Both the position numbers and the translations under genes were made by a program. A stretch of 64,000 nt of DNA from Chrysemys picta bellii (lineage: Eukaryota; Chordata; Testudines; Emydidae): positions 83,969,468 to 84,033,467 of the forward strand of contig NC_088796.1 in NCBI RefSeq assembly GCF_011386835.1, written 5' to 3'. Below, piece after piece: positions 22,131-34,047 of this stretch. The number at the start of each line of letters is the position of its first letter. The first letter of the stretch is position 1. Below the pieces are notes generated by a model. The model was given only the letters and a program-made list of their open reading frames with translations. It was not told where the DNA came from and did no database searches.

Positions 22131-23390
22131 TGAAACCACTGCTGTTTGTGATCACTGATTTCCATCTGAGATGCACACTGCATTCTGATCAAGAAGTGCT
22201 AGCTCCTGGGATTCTAAATCATGTTGGGGTTTTTTTGTTTAGCTGTATCTGTCTCTTATATTTCTGCACATCCCCAGTTCTTCTGATGTCCGTTTCTATC
22301 TTTACAGTTATTCTCATTCTCAGTTTTCTGTTAAACAAAATGTCTGCAGGTGACCAACCACGTTTCATTGGCGCTATCCTGTAATTTCACAATGCTAAGT
22401 ATAGATCAGAGTTTGACTCTGCAGCCAATTTTAGTAGCACTTAGTTATTTTAATATCACTTTCCACCAATCCATTGAACTGGGGATAATGGGGTCTTATG
22501 GTTCCATGTCTATACACAAACTTAACTGTAAACTGCTTAAAATCATGCCCACTAAACTGCGTCCCATTGTCACACATTATTATGTCAGGAATATGTCTTG
22601 CAAAAACAAATATGATATGCTTGATCACCTATTTAGCCCCATGCGTATGACAAAGTGGGTATTCACCCACGAAAGCTTATGCTCCAATACATCTGTTAGT
22701 CTATAAGGTGCCACAGGACTCTTTGTTGCTATTTAGCCATAGTATCTTCTAAAAAAATTATCCCAGGAAAGTAAGAATATTAGTCTAGAATGAGTACATA
22801 TTTTTTCCCAAACAACATAAACAAATCTACACCTAATTTGCTCCACAGGGCCAATTTTTCCTATGCCATTAACATGGGATCTTTTGCTTGACTTGGTCTG
22901 TATTTTTGGTATATGTGACAAGCCTTAATAATTTCCTCAAGGGTGCTGTTCATTTGAGGCCAATATAAAACATCACTAGTCTTTCTTGTAGATTTTCTAT
23001 CTTAAGTGACATCTATTTATCCTCTTTAACATATTTCATCTTAACCTTTAGGGCTCACCATCTGGTGTCTCTAAACAAAATCCCATCTAAGATTGAGAGC
23101 TCCCCCTTGAGTTGGTGATAGGGACTGAGAACATGGTGTTCCACCTACTTTGTGATAATGGCCTTACTCCCTTTCTGAATGGTCTCATCCTAAACTGTTG
23201 CAATCACAGTCAACATTTTGTCTGAGTGGACATTTTTTTTAAATCAAATTCATATGTTCACTGTCTAAGTCCGAACATTCCTCCACTGCTCTTTTGTTAA
23301 ATGCTTTACAGTGTGTGTCTGCAGCCACCAAATCTCTACCAGGTTTGCATTCAATTTGCAAATCATAAATTTGTGACCGAAAGAATATCT
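22131..23390 (-). pseudogene. Gypsy RNase H-integrase pseudogene
   Basis: Reading the minus strand through several frames: an RNase H end equivalent to YDLQIECKPGRDLVAADT (about 23370-23300); ELSILDGILFRDTR (about 23100); MFYIGLK and CHIPKIQTKSSKRS, the zinc-finger side (about 22960-22880); then IPDIIMCDNGTQF (D at about 22570) and HYPQFNGLVES (E at about 22462). D and E are 35 residues apart, the D35E spacing of retroviral-type integrases. The first catalytic aspartate is not evident (VEQIRCRF). A C-terminal segment equivalent to RGWSPADILFNRKLRMR follows. Many stops; dead. Confidence 0.8.
22639..22728 (+). mobile_element. Short PLE-tail insertion with 10-bp duplication
   Basis: 90 bp. It begins at CCATGCG, four bases before the hammerhead-like module (22643-22682; box TATGACAA, stem GTGGGT/ACCCAC, GAAA, GCTT, ATGC). 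It continues CTGTTAGTCTATAAGG and ends in CTTTGTTG. It is flanked by CTATTTAGCC at 22629-22638 and 22729-22738. It splits the Gypsy integrase and so is younger than that relic. It lacks the usual GACTAACACGGCTAC terminus, so the 3' end is internal to the family. Confidence 0.85.
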
Positions 23391-23400
23391 ATATTCTCAG

Positions 23401-25084
23401 AAAGGTGTTTGTTAGGCCCCTTTTGGCAATGATAATAAATGGTTTATGCAGTGGCCCATGGGCTGGATCTGGCCCAGGGGATGATTCTGTCATACTCCTA
23501 TGCATGGTGCCATTCTGTAGGAAAAAAATGGTGTCCTCTATACAGCATGATCATGCTGCCTGGAGAACACCATTTTGGACTACCTAAGGCATACAATTGA
23601 ATTGTTGCATGCTTTACTAAAATTGTCCTGGCATGCCACTGGGTTTATGGTCAGAGCACTGTCCACCCTCCATAAGTTTCATTCTGGACTGAGTGACTTC
23701 CATTGGTCGGCAAATTCTAATTGCCTTGTCAAGGTTTAATTCTGGGTCTCTCCGTAGACCTCTCTGAAGTTTTGAGGATTCCAATCAGAATCCAGTCTCT
23801 TATTATTAGGCTTGCAAGGGTTAGATTTTTATTGGTAAATGTCGATTTCACCATCCACGCACAAACTGATGAAAAAAATATTTTTGTAGATAATAATTGA
23901 ATTTTACAGATAGGCAAAGTAAGAAAAAATCTGCTTGAGTAGTTATTAGAGTTTGATTTGAGGCTATTTTCTTTGAATATTTTGACATATGGTGTTGATA
24001 ATTTGTTTTTAACTGTTACACAGCTTTAATTTTTTTAATCCTAATGTCTACTGTCATTAGATAATTATCTGACCCCAATTCCAAATGAAATTGGAATTCT
24101 GCCAGACTACTTATCATGCACTCAGGTAGCCCCTTTCCCCCACAAAAAATTCAAGATTGGTTCTTAATCCATAAATCAGTATGAAACTCTTCTATAGTTT
24201 CACTTTTCTTTTTACCCTCAGATTAAAAAAAAAAATCTCCCATATGTTTTTTTTTCTTCTTCTTCCACTCGGGTTTTTTTTCTTTAATTTCTGTTTACTC
24301 CCAATAGCATGTGGTGTTTAGTAATCACATTGGGACTAAGGTGCTTGAAAGAGAACCTCTTTATTCTGTGATGCAGTTTCTCAACTGCCTCCGCATTGCA
24401 AAATGCGGGCTTCTGTAGTGCACTCCCACAGACTTCTTGTCTGGTAAGCTAAACCACTTTAAGGTACAGTTCCCAACACCACGAGAGATTGAGGAGAAAA
24501 GTAAAAGATTGGGTGAAAGCAGGGGTAAGGGAGGTTAGAAGATGAGAGGGGATGGGGCTACCTGGGCAGAAAGAGGAGGTGGAGGAAAATAGTGGATTGG
24601 AATTCTTAGTCAGTAAAAGGAGAGAAGGGCGGGCATGTACTGGGGGAAAGGATAGAAGGGGAAAAGTGGAGGGGGAGGTCAAGCTGGGTCATATTAATTT
24701 TTTCTTGAAGAAATCAGGAAGACCCTTTGCAGAAGGGGAGGAGAGAATAATATGTGAATAGGGCGTAAAGGGAGAGTCAAACATGTGAAGAGTTGGCTGG
24801 AGTTGTAAGTGTGTGATTCCATAAAGGAGAAGTAGAATAAGTGTAATTTTAGTGTAGAAAGTTAGTCTCCCAGTTTGTTTTTTTGGGGTCAAATGAGCAT
24901 ATCAATATTTACTTGCAGAGTTCTTTTGATTCTATATATTGTCATCTTTCCATAAGACCCTCTCCTTCGGGGTGGCTTTTGCACAAACATTCACCCTTTG
25001 TGAAGAGTGTTTTTTGAATATTAATTATGTTCTCATCCCAAGTGGTCCCCATGTTTATTCAGTCAGAAATCTCAGGCATTCTAG
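23401..25084. other. Unassigned intergenic DNA
   Basis: Non-coding. 23445-23480 has GGCCCATGGGCTGGATCTGGCC, a small palindromic piece. 24490-24860 is purine-rich. No gene or named family recognised. Confidence 0.4.
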
Positions 25085-25135
25085 ATGACTAGATGACCTC
25101 CTGAGGTCCCTTCCAACCCTGATATTCTATTATCC
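25085..25135 (+). mobile_element. CR1-type 3' tail remnant
   Basis: GACTAGATGACCTCCTGAGG then TCCCTTCCAACCCTGATATT is the 3' tail shared by CR1 LINEs and Cry SINEs; too short to tell which. Confidence 0.65.
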
Positions 25136-25179
25136 TGATTTTTATACACACACAAATTAAATTAATCATTGCTGTTTGT

Positions 25180-25684
25180 TTATCGGACAGAGATGATCAG
25201 AGCCTGCCAATGGGGGGGGCTGGGGAGGGGGGCAGAGGGAGGGCAGCTGGCTTCAGCAGTGTTACTGAGCATGCTCAGTACAAGCCAAGCAGCAAATTGG
25301 GGGTGGGAGGAGCATGTGACTACCCATGCCCCTCCATGTGTCGCCTCTGATATCAGGTGTGATTCACATCAGAGGGTAGCTCACTGTCACAAGTGAGTTG
25401 GAGCACATCCATGGAGAGTTCTGGAAACTAGGAGGGCAGTTTAGAAATGGATTAAAAGAAGAATAAGAAACCTATTAACATGTCTGAATATGCAGACATA
25501 CCAAGTGTCATGCATCTTGTGTGACACTCACTTATACATTGAAAGTCACCATTCAGTTGTGCTGTGAGTATGCGGAAGAGCCAGGGCTGTAATTTATCCT
25601 GGTTGAAGCAAGGGGTCACTGTGGTGCCTGAAGAGCAGGCAGCCAGATGTATCTCTCTTGTCTGTTCCCCACTTTTTCTGCTGG
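25180..25684. repeat. GC-rich stretch, unclassified
   Basis: 25190-25350 is GC-rich, with ACTGAGCATGCTCAGT (a perfect palindrome at 25265-25280). The rest shows nothing recognisable. Confidence 0.35.
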
Positions 25685-25955
25685 CAGAGCCGGCTCCAGG
25701 GTGTTGGCCGCCCCAAACAGCCCAAACAAACAAACAAACAAACAAAGCCGCGATCGCGATCTGCGGTGGCAATTCGGCGGAAGGTCCTTCAGTCCCAGGT
25801 GGAGTGAGGGATCGTCCGCCGAATTGCCGCCGAATACCTGGACATGCCGACCCTCTCCGGAGCGGCCGCCCCAAGCACCTGCTTGAGAAGCCCTGTCTGC
25901 TGGTTCTCAGCAGGTGGAGCCTTGCCAGTGCCCCGGCAGGGCAGTGAGAAGTTAC
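25685..25955 (+). repeat. GC-rich non-autonomous hAT-like element, partial
   Basis: Left end CAGAGCCGGCTCCAGGGTG is close to the end CAGGGCCGGCTCCAGG of the element at 50224-51108. It contains CAAACAAACAAACAAACAAA (25726-25745) and an inverted pair GGCAATTCGGCGG / CCGCCGAATTGCC, then GCCCCAAGCACCTGCTT. The right end is not resolved. The open frames on both strands here are not supported as genes. Confidence 0.5.
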
Positions 25956-28900
25956 TGGGGGGAAAGGAGGGACAAGAGTTATTGAGAGGAAGGAAGGTGA
26001 GGCAGGAGCTACTGCCACTGGTGGGAGCTAAGTGAGGAGCAGGAGCCATTGTGTGGAGCAGAGGTAAATGGGGAATAGCAGGGGAGACAGGAGAGGGATA
26101 GTAGCTAATAGAGAGGACCTGAGCTAAAGGGCCTAATGCCATCCCTTAGCAGCCACCCCCTCGCCCCCAGGTTCTCTCCTGCCCAACATCTCCTTAGGTT
26201 ATCCCAAGCTTCCCCCAGGCTGCTTCTGGTTCCCGCCAAGTCCTTGCCTTCTCCTTTTGAGGGGTGCATGGAATAAGGTCCTGCCACCCACTATCAGGGA
26301 GCTCTGTAAGGGAAATGTACTCTCAATCCAACACCTTTCACTGGCAGTAAAGTCACACAGTGTTTCCAAAACAGATGTTTGTGGGCATATGTAAATTATC
26401 ACGCATGGAGCTCCATAAAATGTGGCAGGTTATGAAGATGAGGGTAACAAATTACTGCTTCCTGGAGAGAGAATAGTTTAAATCAGTTAAACCATTAAAC
26501 AATTATTAAGGCTTTAGTCTCATTTACAATAAGATTCCATTACACTGCTCTGTAAAGTGGTCTTTAATTGTAATTTATGCCCACTTGAAGGCCTCTCTAT
26601 AGCACTGCCAGGGCAGTATACAGGATCCTTAGTGTAAATGAGAATCAGACCATCCTTCAGGAGTGACTTTTGATCACTATTCACCTGAACTGGATTTGAA
26701 CCAATTGTGTGGTTGAAAGATTTATACAATTATCAGTCCCAGGAGCTATGTGGGGCCAGATTTTCAAGTGCTCACTACTTACAATTGAGGCCAGATTTTC
26801 AAAAGGGCTCAGCTCCCATTCAACACTGAAATAAGGGCCAGACTACTAAGTATTCAGCACTCAGCAGCTCTCAGTGCAGCACCCAGGACCAGATTTTCAA
26901 AAGAGCTAGGCCTTCATTAGTTGCTTTGGTAACATTTCTATACCCTCTAGGTCAGTTTCAGAAAAGGATCTGCTGTCAGTGCATTAAAAGTCCATAAGCT
27001 CTCACTCTCTACCCCTTCCTCTGCCTCTCTCTTTCACTGGACTACAGATGACACTATTTTAAAATACCCAGTTTGCCAAAGGGTTAAATATTTAGCTTCA
27101 ATTTTTCAAAAGGCTAATACAAAACAGAGGATCTCTAAAGGCAAACCTGTAAAAATTGGAATCTGCCAATGTACATTTGTAGCAATCAAAAAATCAAACA
27201 AAATCGGCGCATTCATGTTGCTGTCCTTGATGTAAAAGAAACAGCTGAATGAATGTCTTGGGGTGAAATACACATTCAAGAAAACAGGTTTGCTAACACC
27301 CCCATCCTAATAAAAATCCCTTACATTTAGTTGTGAAATATCTTTACTGCAAAACAATTGTGCTAGTCATCTTTAGATCATTGTAAGCAGCCTTTTTTTC
27401 TCAGGTTGTTGTATGAAAGATCCCGCCTGTGTTTGAAATGGAATCTTCCACTATTTAGCAAGCCTTTGTTGAATGAGTCATCCAAGCTGTTTCTTATTGG
27501 CTGGGATGGTTAGCACCCAAGGGATTGCCTGGCAGAGGCTGCAAGGCCTTGCTTCATTCACAGAAATGTTGGTATGCTAGCCAGTCCTTTCATTCACATA
27601 CACAGAATTTCATTCACATTTTGCAGGTTTTTTTTTTATCTGCTTCTAATGAAGAGAGCCATTTGGAAATGACAGGGTTTTCTGTGCATTAGAGAACAGT
27701 AGAAATAATCTATGATGTGTATATTTGCTGTTGCTATGCTAGCAGGATGGAGAGAAAAATGAATGCTGTGTGGATACTGTAGCAGGTTTGCAGTGTGGTG
27801 ATGAAAGGCTATTCTGCAGATCACTAGAAATCTGTTTTTACACTGAATAGGACATTTCCATTATTCATCACTGCTGGGATAAGAGGTGCTGACTTAACTT
27901 AATGTGTCATAAATTATTCTAATTAAATACCTGTATTTAAAGCTGTTTTAGTGTATTTGTACTTCATGTACTGCAGCCTTAGTCATGGGGGAAGGGAGGG
28001 AATCACTCAAGATAATTCCTTCAAAAATATGCTGTAGCTATACTGATTCTTTTAAGAGAACTTGAACCGTTAAACTTCTTTTGTCTGAATTCACTTCTTA
28101 CAGTGCAGTATAATGTCCAAAATCCATAATTTGCAAAGCAGACCAGCTGACAAAAAAGAGCCATATGGTTTATAATCTGCATTGTATTTTCATTATACTG
28201 TACATTTTGGATTTTTACAATAAAAGGGAAAAGAAATGCAAATTTCAGTATTTATATGTATTTTCTTATTCCTCCTAGGTGTTTTTGACTGGCATTTATG
28301 CTTCACAGGAGCTAGTGCATTTTATATTCTTTACTGCAGGGCATCAGTATGCTGCTATAAGGACTTTTGAATATTCCTCTGGTATTTCTTAATTTTTCAG
28401 AGCTAAGCCAAATATTCAACTGTACTGAAGATCCATTTTACAGTTTTTGCTTTAGAGTGAAGATCAATGGTGAATGAAGGCATATTTCGTAAGCCTGCTG
28501 CCGTACATCAGAAATTTTTTTTTCTTCGGACACAGGTACTTCATGTAACACTGCATTAAAAACAGAAAAAGCTTGCTCTTGAATAATATAGGGCAGGAGG
28601 ATTTGTTTCTGTACAAAAACTTTGATGTAACAGTTTTTGTGAGAAACGGCATTGGCACAAAGGTATTTGTTAAGGCTGGTAGGCTGCTTTTGTGAAAGAA
28701 AATGAGTATATTCTTTAGTGTAGTATGTCCACCCAATTTTTTGAATGCTTTTGTATGTCAAGATTTTCTGAAAGCCTTCAAGATATATGAATCCTGTTTT
28801 GTTTGTGTATGTTGAAGCATTGTTATAATATCTGATACCTAACTGTGACCTTTTTTTTTTTAACAGATTGACGAATATGTGATATGGAAGAACGTTTTAA

Positions 28901-29425
28901 CAGAAGAATAGAGTGGAGTATTTTTTTTTAAATTAATACAGATATTTAGAGGTATTTGTGTTTGGTAAGAAAAAGGGGAAAAATTAAAGATTGGAAGGAA
29001 ATATCTGTTTGAGAAGACAGGAAAAGGAAATTTGAGAATTGATTGGTGCTAGTGTGCTGTAAGTGGGTGGATATTTTTTTTTTTTTTTTTTTTTGCTACA
29101 GGAAGTGATTTGCAGTGTTCACTGAGCCTTTTGTTGAAAAGGGTCCTTCTCATTTGTGTGAGTCATGCTTTTGCTGTGAGCGACTTGGCAGCTCTAAGCA
29201 GGACTGGGATCTCTGTCATAGAAAACTATTACTTCACCCAACCTTAACGTGGAACCATAAATTTATTTAAAAATTTTTTTGCACTTCCTTATACTCTTTA
29301 TTCTTTTTAAGCCAAAATTTACTCTCTGTCCTCATTATTATGAATCGCCTGCTATGTTAGCACAGGCATCTCCTGCATTGGCATCAGATTTGCCAGAACA
29401 TATGCAGGAAACCAGATAGAAGGGC
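25956..29425. other. SHC3 upstream region
   Basis: About 3.5 kb of non-coding DNA before the SHC3 start codon. It holds GGCCAGATTTTCAA-type palindromic relics (26755-26910) and a T21 run (29074-29094). There is a splice-acceptor-like site, a T-rich tract ending AACAG at about 28866, which could mark a 5' untranslated exon; that is weak. No CpG island is visible around the start codon. The promoter cannot be placed from sequence alone. Confidence 0.5.
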
Positions 29426-29965
29426 ATGCTTCAGCGTACCAAGTATAACCGCTTCAGGAATGATTCAGTGACATCAGTTGATGATCTTATTCACAATTTG
29501 TCCATGAACAGCAAAGTCTCAGCAGTTGCTACGACCTCAACAGCACCTTCATACCTGGTCTCGCCTGAAGTTCTCCGCAAAGACCAAGAAGATGGACCCA
29601 CCACCTTTTGTACCCTCATCCATAAGGTGTCCCACTTGAAACTCTCCAACACAGGCAGCCTTTTGGGTATCAAAAATCTCTCCTCTGCAGTGAAGGAGCT
29701 TGCTGTCTCCAAATTGCAGGGAAGCTCGAGTGCTTCTAGCTCAGCAGCAGGGGCTTCAGAAAACACATGTAACCTTGTCTCTGCCACTCCGTGTTCTCAG
29801 CAGGACATGAGCAAGATGAGTACAGGAAAAAAAACACGGTCAGAGGAAATGCACCTGGGAGGTGAAGACTGGAATCAAAGTAGCAGCTTTGTCAATAAAC
29901 CCTCCCGAGGGTGGCTGCACTCAAATGAGAAGATCCTGGGACCTGGTGTGACGTACATTGTGAAG
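29426..29965 (+). CDS. SHC3: SHC3 first coding exon
   Basis: SHC3 (N-Shc/Rai) is a cytoplasmic adaptor of neurons. Its PTB and SH2 domains bind phosphotyrosines on receptors such as Trk, and its central CH1 region recruits Grb2 to the Ras/MAPK and PI3K pathways. This exon has 180 codons and starts with the SHC3-type N-terminus MLQRTKYNRFRNDSVTSVDD. KVSHLKL follows at about residue 70. The exon ends with LGPGVTYIVK, the first strand of the PTB domain. A TAG stands in frame at 29417-29419, three codons before ATG 29426, which supports this start. Internal ATGs at 29807 and 29816 (residues 128 and 131) match the start of the shorter p52-type isoform. The donor is AAG|GTTGGT at 29965/29966, phase 0. 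The open frame continues into the intron to 30103, which is not coding. SHC4 and SHC1 fit less well at the N-terminus. Confidence 0.9.
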
Positions 29966-32900
29966 GTTGGTCTGCTTTCCTTCCATTCTCTTCTTTTAAT
30001 CAATGAAAATTTCTCTGCAGGTTTTGATGACAGACTAGTGAAGCTGAAAGGATCTCTATTTGTATGTTCTTTTTTCTGTGGAATGCATAGAATGCAAATG
30101 TAGAAAGGCAGGATTAGAAAGCAGTGTTAATTTGTTATATTAGAGAAGAGGAAACAGGCACGTTGGCTCTATCAGTTAGCATGTTTTACAGCTATGTAGA
30201 AGATTTTATTTCTCAAGATAAAAAGCTGTTTTTCTTACATTCCATGTTTTTCTGAATTCAGGTTTTTGGTTTTATCTGGCATATTGTGTACGTCTCTGAT
30301 ACATAGATTTTCAATATGTCTGGTGCAATCTGTAATACAGGAGGAAGGAGAAACACCTTTACGTGAGACCTGTTTATCATGCACCATATTTCAAACTACA
30401 AATTACTTCAAAGAAAAGTGCATTTTTGAGTGAAGTTGTATTTGCAATCTCATGGTGAGAAAACCACAGATTACCGTTTTGTCTCATTCCATAAATAAGG
30501 ATATTGTTTATCTCAGTAGTGCAGGCAAAATGCAGACTCGTTTTACATAACAGGGATTTGGCTACCTTAAACGTTATTTCTCTTTTCAGTTCATTTATGC
30601 TTTATGTCCAGAGCAGTGAACCATAAATATCCAGGCTAATACTGTTGTATTTTTGAAAGCATTTAAAATGTACAGTAAAAAGGATGGTACCTTTGGTAAG
30701 AAGGGGGTGCATGCAGTATCTCTGTCGTGGAAGATTCCAGCTGATGTTTTCAAACATAGCACATAGTAGGTATAAAAATAATTATACTGTGCAAAATTCC
30801 CTCTTAAATCACAAATTCTTACATATGTAACAGCTCTGATGCTTAAGAGTTAAATTACTATGTAACAGTGGTAAGCAGAATGTAGATTTATTTTTATCTC
30901 AGTTTATTCAGCGAGTAAAAAATTACAGCATAAAGTTTAATCCACAATGTTTTAAATGAGTTAAAGCTACACTGAATTTAGAATAATGTGAGGTAAGCAA
31001 TGTTAAAAATAGAGCACTTTTTTAACAATTGGAGTTTTGAGAAGTATGTTTTTGATTGATGATAGATTTAACAAGTTCAAAACCCTTTTTAAAAAGTACT
31101 GTCATTCTTTGTCAGTCTCAAACTTACCATGAGACATAAAGGAAAATGAATTAGTATCACCTTTCTGAATGCACACTGCTTTTCTGTTACTCTGCAAGAA
31201 GTCTCTTGGTAAAATTGACACTTGGATGTTAAAGTAGCGGGTCTCTGTTGTTCTCTTGTGTGACAATATTCTGGTTAACAAAAGATCATATACTGTCCTC
31301 ATCTTAGCTCATGAAACTTAATCCATTTTTTTCTGCTTAAGATATCATCAGAAACATGAAGTTACTGGCTTTTGGAATTCACTGTTACAAGTACAATCAA
31401 AAGTAATAACTATGAAGCAGAACTAATACAACACTTATTTTCTTGAGCTAATATGTAGATTGATTAACCATAAGCATGCTAGAAGAAACTGAAAAGTTTG
31501 AGTTTGATTGAAAAGAGATGAAAGGAATGATTTTTTAAAAAATAAAAGTGAACTCTCAAAAACGAACGAATATTTAATGTTCTCTCTATGCTGCTAGGGT
31601 CACATGCTTTAACCAGTATGTTGGGATATTTAAAAAAAAATAGCTTTAGCATTAAACAGCCTATATTTCAGTTGTGTTTTATATGTAATCAAAATGTATA
31701 ACATTATGATGTTTAGCATTTCTATTAAAAATAGGATGATGAGATCTTTAACTTTTTGCTGTCTGGAATACTCACTCATAGATAAAAATGTATTGTAAAT
31801 GTCAAAAGAAAGTTTAAAAATAGTATAAAAAACAAAGGATAATGTATGAATGAAATTAAAACCCATCATAGTTAATAATTTGCCTGTTCATTAAGTCTCT
31901 CTGAATTTTTTTCCTCAGCAACTGCAGCATTCACATAGATAAGAACAGAAGTGCAGTTCCCACATCATTAAACACTGTTAGTTCCCCAGGCTTTTGTGCA
32001 TTCAAAACATCAAATCAATACATAGATAATGTACATTGAAGGGAAGCAGTCTTTGGATACCTCATGGCTATATTGAATATCTGGGGGACTTGTACAGTGT
32101 TTAATTAGTACCATATGCCTTGCTGAGCATTCCATATGCCATTAGTTAAATGACACAAAAATTAGATTTGCTGTTAACCAGTAAAGCTTTTATCATTGTA
32201 TGTGTGTATTGGCATAGGGTTAGTATTTTTCATTAACTCACATCAGAAATGTGGAAATTATTCAAGGAGGAGGGCAAAATGTCACCAGTGGACAGTTTGA
32301 TGTAAACCATGTTGGAACATCTCCAAGTACAATGAGCAATATTCCTATGTTGACTTGAACTGTACATGTGTATTATATGCAATATAAAATATATGCCCTT
32401 TCCTCAATTTGCTTTTTTTCAAGTCCACAATTATAAACAACATATAATTTGCAAAAGAAAAATGGGCAGATATTTTCCTCAGTGATGAGACTGGTCATTT
32501 TTTTGCCAGACTTTATTGCTATCCCAGTTTTTTAAGCTTGTGCACATTGTCCATTTTGAAATGGACAACATAAGTGCAATATTTAAAAATGGGTAGGATT
32601 TATATTGCACAGGAGCTGTGATACAATCTTCTCTTGTGGTGGAATTTTTTTGGACTTAAAACTACAGATGCTATCTATAATCTGTTTTACCTGTGAATTT
32701 CATGTGGATTATGGATTTTTTAATGGTAAAATTTCATCACAAACACAGTGAAAAGGTTGTGTAATAAATTATAGTTGTTCAAAATATATTTGACTTTTTA
32801 GTTCATTTTCTTGACATCAGACATGTATGGAGACAAAATACTGAAGGGCACTGGTATTCTACTTACACCATTGGTGAACAATTTAACAACTTGTGAATTA

Positions 32901-33794
32901 ATGAAAAAAATGAAAGAAAAAATGGCTTGTAGTAATGGATGTCCTTGAAGATCTCAATGGTTTCTGTTATAGAGCCTAATTTTAATATAGAGTGATTACA
33001 AATGTTCATATTGTTAGAAAAATAAATCCATGTAATAAAACAGTGTAAAACTGCATAATCTAACAACTAACAGCAGTTAAGTGTTTCAATGAAACTCATT
33101 TGTTTCAAATTATAGAAGTCTACTGATTATCTTAACTGTGATAATGGCATAGATGTTTTATTTATTTGTAGATTTAACTGACAACACAGTCAACAATCAC
33201 GATAGGAAGTAAATAGATCTTAGCCTTTAAACAACCTGTGGTTTAGTCTTGTAATAAGTACCGATGAGATTAAAATAGTGGCCTTCAGCAGTTTTAAAGT
33301 AAAACAAAACAAAAAATGCTATAATATTGCATTATAATCCATTATTATATTGAAAACATTTCATGCAGTGCACCCAAAAGTGCTTTACTAGGCATAAAAA
33401 CAAGCCAGTTAATGTGGATAAACCATAGAAAAAGCACTATGTAAACCAGGTCTTAAAAAAACCCAAATATATGATCAGTCTTTCAGATCAAGGGACCAGA
33501 GTTCCAGATATAAGGGATAAAACATGACACCACAAACAAAAATTTGAATGATCAAACATTTCAAAGTACATTAAAATCATATTGCAAAAATACATAGGTG
33601 CAATGCCTAATTGGCAATGATATCTAATAAATTTGGTCACCACACTCACACTGCAGTCTTGAGTGGGAGAAAATTTTTAAAACTGAAATGGAAACAGGTG
33701 GATACTTCTTTGTGTAGCAATTTGAAAGTGTAACCAAATTTAGGTCCCAATCCTATACACACTATTACACACATGCTTAACTCTACTTACAGGA

Positions 33795-34035
33795 TTCAGA
33801 GTAGCAGCCGTGTTAGTCTGTATCCGCAAAAAGAACAGGAGTACTTGCGGCACCGTAGAGACTAACAAATTTATTAGAGCATAAGCTTTCGTGGACTACA
33901 GCCCACTTCTTCGGATGCATATCCATATGCATATCCATATCCGGATGCATCCGAAGAAGTGGGCTGTAGTCCACGAAAGCTTATGCTCTAATAAATTTGT
34001 TAGTCTCTAAGGTGCCGCAAGTACTCCTGTTCTTT
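33795..34035 (+). mobile_element. Fold-back PLE tail with 12-bp duplication
   Basis: 241 bp flanked by CTACTTACAGGA (33783-33794 and 34036-34047). The left half is an antisense PLE tail, the right half a sense tail. Arms of 91 bp (33830-33920 and 33945-34035) match at 90 positions around a 24-nt spacer built of ATCCATATGC-like units. Both arms carry GCCGCAAG, where the other copies have GCCACAAG, so they come from one molecule. Hammerhead-like modules lie at 33947-33986 (+) and 33879-33918 (-). The left half extends to the family terminus (CAGAGTAGCAGCCGTGTTAG); the right half stops at CTGTTCTTT. Confidence 0.9.
33947..33986 (+). ncRNA. Hammerhead-ribozyme-like module
   Basis: GCAT, CCGAAGA, A, GTGGGC, loop TGTA, GTCCAC, GAAA, GCTT, ATGC. 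The stem has one G-T pair. AGCT before the final T is self-complementary, so two such RNAs could share a stem III. A mirror copy lies on the minus strand at 33879-33918. Confidence 0.5.
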
Positions 34036-34047
34036 CTACTTACAGGA

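Larger units (their letters stand above)
21733..23400 (-). mobile_element. Ty3/Gypsy retrotransposon relic, pol 3' part
   Basis: A minus-strand LTR-retrotransposon remnant. From right to left it shows the end of RNase H, the integrase zinc-finger region, the catalytic core and the integrase C-terminal side. At 21733-21760 the minus strand has a purine-rich tract followed by TGTGGTATGAGAAC, which could be the polypurine tract and start of the 3' LTR; that is inference. No second LTR was found. A short PLE (22639-22728) interrupts it. Confidence 0.7.

Noticed and set aside
25452..26142. Open frames of 117-188 codons on minus strand
   Set aside because: They cross a GC-rich hAT-like repeat and change to low-complexity proline/serine; no motif.
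28438..28761. 107-codon minus-strand frame close to SHC3
   Set aside because: No recognisable domain, AT-rich codon use like the surroundings.
29966..30103. Continuation of the SHC3 reading frame to 30103
   Set aside because: The donor at 29965/29966 and the exact continuation at 58591 show that this part is intronic.
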